Assembly: GCF_025698545.1 (NCBI RefSeq)
Contig: NC_068576.1
Location: forward strand, 48,539,890 to 48,603,889
Direction: 5' to 3'
Source of the DNA: Gossypium raimondii
Taxonomy: Eukaryota > Streptophyta > Magnoliopsida > Malvales > Malvaceae
Length of the DNA: 64,000 nucleotides
The first letter of the stretch is position 1. Each line of letters begins with the position of its first letter. The translations under genes were made by a program, and so were the position numbers. Of the stretch, positions 57,058 to 64,000 are shown in pieces. The notes beneath the pieces were generated by a model. It worked only from the letters and a program-made list of their open reading frames with translations, searched no databases and had not been told where the DNA came from.

Positions 57058-59190
57058 ATGGATGAAGGGAAGGGAGTGGATCAGATGGATCAGTTGGATC
57101 AGTTTCATAGAAACGAAGCAATATCAGCCGTTGCTGACGAGAGTTTTTTAGGTGAAGAAGACGATGATTATGAAGACCTTTACAATGATGTTAATGTTGG
57201 TGAAGGATTTCTTCAATCTTTAAGAAGAAACGAAGATTTAGGGTTTAGAAACGAGGAAACTAAGAATAGTTCAAATAATAATAACGGTGGGAAAGTTGGT
57301 GGATCACCAATGGGTGCCCCAGAATCTGGTGTTTCAATTCCAGGGGTTGCAGGTGTTGGTGAAAGAGAGGATTCTAGGGTTTCTTATGAGAGTCAAGGGT
57401 TTAGGGCTGGTGGTGGTGATGTCAAAGGACCTAGTGCGGGTTTTGGTGGTTGTGGTGGAGGTGGCCTTAGGGTTGAATTAGCACAGGGGTCGAATAAATT
57501 GAATGAGGTGGCTGCAGAGCAAAGTGGGAATAAGAGTATTAGTTTAGGTAGTGTAGGTGGTATGGGACATCAGGGACATGGTGTAGGGAATGTAGGGAGT
57601 GTTGAGAATGAGGGTTTGGTCAGACAAGGAGTAGGAGGTCCAAGTGTGAATGGCCCTGGTGGCAGTGTTGGTGGCGGTGGCAGTGTGGGTGGCGGTACTA
57701 TGGTTGGGAATGGTGGTGGAAATGTGGGTGTTGCTGGTGCTGGTGTTGGCCCTGGAGTTGGTGCAAGTGGTGGTGCAGGTGGTGGGACAATATTGTTTGT
57801 TGGAGATTTGCATTGGTGGACAACAGATGCTGAACTGGAGTCTGAGTTGTGCAAGTATGGACCTGTGAAGGAAGTGAAGTTTTTCGATGAGAAAGCTAGT
57901 GGGAAGTCAAAAGGGTATTGTCAGGTTGAGTTTTATGATCCAGCAGCAGCAACAGCTTGTAAGGAGGGAATGAATGGGCATATGTTTAATGGAAGGCCTT
58001 GTGTTGTTGCCTTTGCATCGCCGTTTACGGTTAAGAAAATGGGAGAGGCTCAGTTAAATAGGAATCAGCAGATGGCACAGTCTTCTCTTTCGCAAGGAAG
58101 GAGGGGCCCCAATGATGCTGGAGGTAAGACTGGTGCTGCTAATATTCAAACTGGTGGGAATTATCAAGGTGGGGATAATAATAGAGGTTATGGGAGAGGG
58201 AATTGGGGGAGAGGAAATACTCAGGGGATGGGAAATAGAGGGCCAGTTGGTCCTATGAGGAATAGGGCTGGTGGAATGGGTGGTAGAGGTATCATGGGAA
58301 ATGGTGGAAATGGATTTGGGCAGGGCATGGGTGCAACACCTCCTCTCATGCACCCACAGTCGATGATGGGTCAAGGTTTCGATCCTGCTTTTGGTGCACC
58401 CATGGGAAGAATGGGCGGTTATGGAGGTTTTCCTGGTGCTCCAACGCCACCATTTTCAGGGATTTTACCTTCATTTCCTCCTGTTGGAGGAGTTGGTTTG
58501 CCTGGAGTGGCTCCTCATGTTAACCCTGCATTTTTTGGAAGAGGTATGCCTATGAATGGTATGGGGATGATGCCCTCGAGTGGTGTAGATGGACCTAATA
58601 TGGGAATGTGGTCAGATCCTAGCATGGGAGGATGGGGTGGTGATGAGCATGGTGGTGGGAGAGCTGGAGAGTCAAGTTATGGGGAGGAAGCTGCATCCGA
58701 CCATCAATATGGTGAGGTTAGTCATGAGAGAGGAGGTTGGCAAAACCCATCTAAAGAAAAAGATAGAGCTTCTGAAAGGGAGTGGTCTGGTTCATCTGAA
58801 AGAAGGTACCGTGATGATAGGGAACCAGGATATGATAGGGACATACCTAGGGAGAAGGACATGGGCCATGGTCATGATTGGCCAGAAAGAAGGCACCGAG
58901 ATGATAGAGACATTGGTCGAGAACGTGATAGGGAGCGCTCTAGAGATCGTGACCGTGATCGTGATAGGGAACGTGATCGAGATAGGGATAGGGATCGATA
59001 TAGGGAAGACAGAGACAGATATGCAGATCATCGTAGGTACAGGGACCGTGAGCCAGAGCATGATGATGATTGGGATAGGGGACGGTCATCACGGACTCAC
59101 AGCAAGTCCCGGTTGTCACAAGAAGATGAGCATCGCTCAAGATCTAGAGATGCTGATTATGGGAAGAGGCCACGGCTTACCTCAGAGTGA
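57058..59190 (+). CDS. CPSF6/CFIm68-like RRM protein with RD/RS-rich C terminus
   Basis: 710 aa from the ATG at 57058 (MDEGKGVDQMD); upstream extension of the frame begins only at TTG. Probably the plant large subunit of cleavage factor Im, which binds upstream of poly(A) sites in the nucleus and guides mRNA 3'-end choice. N terminus acidic (EEDDDYEDLYNDVNVGEGF, about 34-52), then a glycine-rich region to about 240. One RRM lies at about 243-318 (RNP2 ILFVGDL; RNP1 SKGYCQVEF), with WWTTDAEL after RNP2 as in CPSF6. A G/M/P-rich region follows with PHVNPAFF, also shared with CPSF6. The C-terminal tail is rich in RD, RE and SR dipeptides (about 560-700). Its first codons are duplicated twice upstream. 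The gene itself looks intact. Confidence 0.93.
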   Translation: MDEGKGVDQMDQLDQFHRNEAISAVADESFLGEEDDDYEDLYNDVNVGEGFLQSLRRNEDLGFRNEETKNSSNNNNGGKVGGSPMGAPESGVSIPGVAGVGEREDSRVSYESQGFRAGGGDVKGPSAGFGGCGGGGLRVELAQGSNKLNEVAAEQSGNKSISLGSVGGMGHQGHGVGNVGSVENEGLVRQGVGGPSVNGPGGSVGGGGSVGGGTMVGNGGGNVGVAGAGVGPGVGASGGAGGGTILFVGDLHWWTTDAELESELCKYGPVKEVKFFDEKASGKSKGYCQVEFYDPAAATACKEGMNGHMFNGRPCVVAFASPFTVKKMGEAQLNRNQQMAQSSLSQGRRGPNDAGGKTGAANIQTGGNYQGGDNNRGYGRGNWGRGNTQGMGNRGPVGPMRNRAGGMGGRGIMGNGGNGFGQGMGATPPLMHPQSMMGQGFDPAFGAPMGRMGGYGGFPGAPTPPFSGILPSFPPVGGVGLPGVAPHVNPAFFGRGMPMNGMGMMPSSGVDGPNMGMWSDPSMGGWGGDEHGGGRAGESSYGEEAASDHQYGEVSHERGGWQNPSKEKDRASEREWSGSSERRYRDDREPGYDRDIPREKDMGHGHDWPERRHRDDRDIGRERDRERSRDRDRDRDRERDRDRDRDRYREDRDRYADHRRYRDREPEHDDDWDRGRSSRTHSKSRLSQEDEHRSRSRDADYGKRPRLTSE

Positions 59191-60830
59191 CTTATCTGAG
59201 ATCTCTTATATCAGGAACTTCCTGTTAGAAAATTCAAAAGGAAAATAGAAAAGATCCGTAACAGCAGAAACATTGGGTTCATTGTTCTCTTTTGCTGTCT
59301 CTCTTAACTGGTGGTATGTGGTCATCAATTCATAGCCATTCTGAGTTCAATGCCTGAATTCGTCGGGTGCTTCTCTTACCTTGGAGTATGGCATCAATTT
59401 TGCATGCAAGAAGTAAGTTCCTTGACTATAGTTTTCTTATCGTATTATCTGAGTATCTTACTATCCACGAACATATCCTTGAATTTCTTCTCTGAATGAA
59501 TGGGATTTTGTAATACTTGTTTTCATGTGCATACAGTACACAAATTTCTCAACTGATATTCTTGTGTCTAAATCATAGACTAAGCTAATATTTGTGTAAT
59601 GACGGTCTATATTCGCTTTTCTGCTATACATGGTACATGCTAGTTTTGACTTAATCCCGACTTTAGGCTTTTTTGGGTAGAGTGAAAAGAAAATTGGAAG
59701 ATGAATTGAAGGAGTAGAAATATAGAAAAAAAATTTCCTTCCCACTGGTGTGCTTGGTACTTGGTAGGAAAGATGGAAAATTTGGAAGGAAAAAAGTAAT
59801 TTCCTTTGCCAAGTTGAAGAATGAGAGGAAAAAAAATGAAACTTTTGAGAATGCATAATTTTGAACTAGCATATATCTCTTTTTCATTTTCTATCCTTGT
59901 ATCATTCCAAATTGAAATGATTTGTTTTTTTATGCATTAAGAAGGAAACTAGTCTATCGTTCTTATTTTCTTTCCTACCAAGTGCACTCAATGTTTTAGG
60001 TCCCTTGGTTTACATTTGTGTCCACAATACTATAAAAAGAATAAATGTATGTGCTTAATGTTCCTAACATAAACTAGGATATGATTGGTTGTTTCCTTGT
60101 TTTTATACGCAGTTAATTCCTGAAAATGAATTTTGTGGCTGTAAAATGGTAAAAATTATCTTCCTGAATTTTTGCAGTATGTTTCCCTTGTGTTTAGAGA
60201 TGTAGTTATAAAGCAAATCATTCATTATTGCTTCCATCTATTGTACATTTCTCAAGTTTTACATGGTTTCTAATTACAAATGTTGGCCGAATTGTTTGAT
60301 CTTATAGCTGGAAGTTATTCAATTCAATATTGTTGATATTTGAAGTTGTTGAGCAGAAGTACGGGTATGGTGGAGATGAAGATGAAGATCACAGGCTTGA
60401 AATTTGAGAGAGACAGGAGGTGGTGTTTCCTTTTTTTTTTTTTTTTGGCTGGATTAATGTAGCAGTGGAACCATGGTTTTAAGTAGTTATAGCTTTTAAT
60501 TTGGAATTATGTTTTAGTTGATTAACACTTTGATGATGATGACTTAGAAAAAGTAGTTTGAATTATGATGTAATAATAGGGATTTAGCTGAGGATGTTAC
60601 TGCTGCTGGGTGATCGGTGACTTGCATTTTCTGTTGGCTGTTTTGTTGTATTATTTATTTTTGTCCATTATTTTTATTTTTATTGTTATTATTTTTGGCT
60701 AGTTGTTAGAATACAACTTGTTTAACCTTGCCATCTTGTAAAATATGTAACCATTGTAGTAGAGCCTTGGAAATTGTACAAAATGAATGTTATAATTTTG
60801 GATGTGTTCTTATTTTTTACTAATAAAAGT
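59191..60830 (+). other. 3' region of the CPSF6-like gene
   Basis: Probable long 3' UTR, perhaps with introns, since splice-like sites (TTTTTGCAG near 60177) are visible. A short open stretch near 60356-60408 reads EVKYGYGGDEDEDHR-like acidic sequence and could belong to an alternative last exon. A polyadenylation signal AATAAA lies near 60821 after a T-rich region. Confidence 0.5.
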
Positions 60831-63800
60831 AAGTCAGTCTCGCCTTTATATACGCGATGCTTATGTTTGCATGGGATACAGGACTTAACTCATTGACAGA
60901 AGTTGTTTATTAACACATAACTTAGCATAATTATGATATCATGAAATAATTAAGGTTGGACAAGACAACTGAAAGGTACCCAATAAGGTTTTGTATCTTT
61001 CTTAACCCACTTATTATTACTTAAGTTTCACTTCAATTATTTAGGTAAAGGACTTCTTCGATCCGTACAAAAACATCCAATCCATTGCAATTATCACAAA
61101 TTAAAAAGTAAACTATTGCACTCACGTGCTAAGTTTTTCATCAAAACTTATAAAAATATTACTTTCAAAAATAATTTTGTGTAATTTGATTTCTCTCTTT
61201 TCTTTTAAAAGATTGAGAAAATATAAAATTATTACTTTAAGTTTCAAGTCTTCCTATTTTTGGTATTTTTTTATCAATTTGAGTTGATAAATTTGTTTTA
61301 GCTTGTTAAGTGAAAGGGTCACCAAAAAAAAAAAGACCAAATTATATAATGTGTAAACAATGAGAGTTGATTTTTAGAATCAAGACTAAATTAACACTGT
61401 GTATAAATATTGAGAGTTAAAGTTGTTATTATATCAATTTTGAAAGTTGGCACATCATCTTTCCATCAACCACTTAATGATTGGTGACCAAAAGAAGAAA
61501 AAATCGAATACTTTAGTAATCATTTTGTAATTTTTCATAGTTTGATGACCAAAACAACTTACCATTCTTAACTAATTACAAATATAATTTACCCAAAAAT
61601 TAAAATATAACATAAAATAATAATTAAAAAAACATGGAAAAGGTTCAACATATTAGAATTTATATAATAAGATTATTAACATATGTGATAAAATTTATAA
61701 TATTTTAAATATTATTTATTAATTAAGATCTAAATTTCGTTTATGCTGTAAATTAATTAACACTTAATATGATTATATATTTAAGAGGTATAAAAAACAT
61801 CAACTTTGAAATCATAAATATTAATAATAAAAAAATCCATATGAATTTTAAAAATAATCATTGATATTACAATGATATATTTTTATTACACCATTTATTC
61901 ATTTACATTATTTTTAATTCAAAAAAAAAAGTTTTAATTTTTGAACCATTAGGCAATACTTACTAATTTCCCAATGAAGCATGGAGTGTGCTAACGACCA
62001 AACTAATTGTGGATGCTTCACCCATTCCATTTGAATGGTTTTGGTTTAGAGAAGAAATTCCCCAAAATAATGATAAAAAAAAGAGAGACAGTTGAAAGGC
62101 ACTCAAAGTATGAGTATTGTGATTTCAATGCCCTAATTATTATTATTATTATTGTTATTTTATTATTTCTTAAATCCAAACAAAAATGAATCAATTATTG
62201 AGATGCAGACTGCTTTCATTTTCACTTCCATATTTCGACCCATCATTTTTATAACATCTCTTCATTCATTTCTGTATTAATATAATTCATTGTGGCACTT
62301 GAATATTGATACATAAATTTTGAAGTTCTTTTTGTAATTACATAATTTTTTTTTTTTTGCATCAACTATCCGACTTGGTTCATCGCCCTATTTTAATTAT
62401 CAAAGTTGAGATAATCCGACAACAATAAGTTAATGGAGAATATTGTTGAAAGCTTGCCAAAAGCTACTCACTGTTCCTTCTTCTGCTTTTATATGAATGT
62501 GAAGTAAAAGAACTGTCTTTAATCTACTCTTTTAAATGTCTCATACGTTGCGGTGGAAAATAATTCTAAGAAAAAAAAGATATTAAGGAAGAAAAATCAT
62601 AGCATGAAAAGAAAGTGAACAATTAGAAGAATGATCATGATCACTAATGTCTTGTACAAGAGGGGCTGGCACTATTAAATTTATTAATTTTCATGTTACC
62701 CCTTACATTATCTCTCTAAAATGTGATCATTTATATTTGGTCCCCTTCAACTTTGTCAAATTTTATTTTAACCTCCACTTTAAATATCTAAAAATATTAT
62801 AATTTACGTTGGCCCCAAAGTTTTCAATTTAACTTCCTAACAAGTTTAACACAAATTTTACATTTTACTTTTTAATGCATTTAACCTTATGTTTTTTTTT
62901 ACAAAAAATTATAATACAAATGCTGTATTATATTTTTAATGCACCCAACTTTTATCTTTTTCTATTGTAATATAAAAACCAATATGTCTATTTTAATTCT
63001 TTTAATTAATATTATAATGATCATTTTAGTAATACAACTTTAATTCCTATAATATTTTTATATATGTAATGATTAAATTTTATTATGAGAAATTTATATA
63101 TTAATTGCAATATTAGTAACAATCATAATATTTAAAATTAATATTTTTTATACTCTATTTCTATTGTATGGAGCCAATCTTTGAAAAATATGAAATTAAG
63201 GCAGGAGTTAGCGACGAGTCATTAATTTAGATTTTGAATGACGGAAAAGAAGTTAATAATAGAACAAGTCCATGTTCTAGAGATGCTTAGACATGAAGGT
63301 TGATGTGTTTGCTATTATTGACTCTTACCAAAAAAATTAGGAATGTCTTATACCACAAACAAAAACAACTATGTATTGAACCTCTAATCAAGCATATGTG
63401 AGCAGAGACTTGAATTGTATAGTTAATTCAAAGGCAAATTTTGTCTCTTCTAATACCTATAACAACACCCAATTTAAATAAATAAAAGGTAAAGAAAAAA
63501 CAGAACGCCTCTAAAAAGAAAGCCCCAAATGATAAAAAGATATGGAGGAACATCTTCTGAAAACAATAGTATTAATTGTTCTGAAGTTACACATGTCTGG
63601 TATGATAAAATTTGAGACTTGGTGACTCCCACATCAATATTGCCCTGGCTACAATGATATTAAATCAAATTTTGCTTTCTCATGTTTATTGGAAAAGGTG
63701 GCATGTCTAAACAAAATATGAGTAATTTAGGTGTAATCCTTAAATTGGATAATGAATTTGAAACATATAAATCTTTTAGCATGACAAAATCACAAGAAAA

Positions 63801-64000
63801 CGTGTGGTAAGAAATTTTGAAGGGTTCACTTGAAATGACATGTTATTTATTAAAAAAATAAAAAATGGAAATTTTGAGAAATTTGTCACTTTTATAAAAG
63901 AGCTAAAAATTCTTTTTAGGAAAAAAATTTAAAAAATTTAAGAGCGACAAAGGAGATGAACATATATAATCTTGGATCGAAAACGTGCTTTCTCCTAACT
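60831..64000. other. AT-rich intergenic spacer
   Basis: No gene, RNA or transposon recognised. Contains short (ATT)n near 62138 and several homopolymer runs. Open frames are short and without homology signatures. Confidence 0.55.

Noticed and set aside
57544..58374. Minus-strand frames opposite the CPSF6-like gene
   Set aside because: Shadows of the glycine-rich coding sequence on the other strand (P/T/H-rich translations).
59461..59887. 131- and 74-codon minus-strand frames after the CPSF6-like gene
   Set aside because: F/S/L-rich translations of A- and T-rich 3' sequence without family signature.
1..64000. Integrated plant pararetrovirus or organelle DNA insert
   Set aside because: All reverse-transcriptase sequences fit Ty1/copia or Ty3/gypsy, one RNase H remnant fits non-LTR elements, and no plastid or mitochondrial genes were recognised.

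Overview
This is nuclear DNA of a dicot plant. It has long AT-rich spacers, intron-bearing genes, plant-only gene families (PPR proteins, a CrRLK1L receptor kinase, a GT34 xylosyltransferase) and Ty1/copia, Ty3/gypsy and Mutator-like elements. Several transposon termini and the transposon-borne PMD gene look like cotton (Gossypium) families; that attribution is from memory.

Layout. 1-4.6 kb: the tail of an upstream gene, then two divergent PLS-class PPR genes sharing a promoter of about 170 bp. 6.1-17 kb: a dead copy of a NEN-type DEDDh exonuclease gene, split by a composite gypsy remnant (6438-8200) and by a copia element (9021-16269) that itself contains a solo gypsy LTR (9683-12266). 18-19.5 kb: a collapsed copia relic. 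19630-27604: an 8-kb Mutator-like element (MULE) with terminal inverted repeats and a near-perfect 9-bp target duplication, carrying a decayed transposase gene and a decayed plant-mobile-domain gene. 27.8-39.8 kb: the stable genic core, with a small membrane-protein gene, an XXT5-type xyloglucan xylosyltransferase, a P-class PPR gene and a CAP1/ERULUS-type receptor kinase. 41.6-57.1 kb: a recent tandem array whose unit joins the 5' leader and first codons of an RNA-binding-protein gene to a complete NEN gene. Unit 1 carries a young copia element, a fold-back MITE and a 601-bp deletion in its NEN gene. Unit 2 has an intact NEN gene (six exons, 506 aa). Unit 3 is the leader of the real gene (57058-59190), a CPSF6/CFIm68-like RRM protein. 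59.2-64 kb: its 3' region and AT-rich spacer with no recognised gene.

The host genes do not form an operon or a pathway. XXT5 makes cell-wall xyloglucan in the Golgi and CAP1/ERULUS-type kinases act at the plasma membrane in tip growth. PPR proteins edit or process organellar RNA, NEN exonucleases degrade DNA in sieve-element enucleation, and the CPSF6-like protein acts in mRNA 3'-end processing. From memory, NEN, PPR, XXT5 and CAP1/ERU genes sit close together in Arabidopsis in two paralogous blocks (At1g743xx-744xx and At5g613xx), so this looks like a conserved neighbourhood expanded by transposons and local duplication.

Most notable: the NEN/leader tandem array, with one truncated exonuclease-only NEN and two new fusion ORFs at its junctions; an empty-site/filled-site pair for the MITE; a young copia with 11 stops and no frameshift; the composite gypsy element with inverted ends; and G-box-bearing 126-bp repeats inside the MULE.
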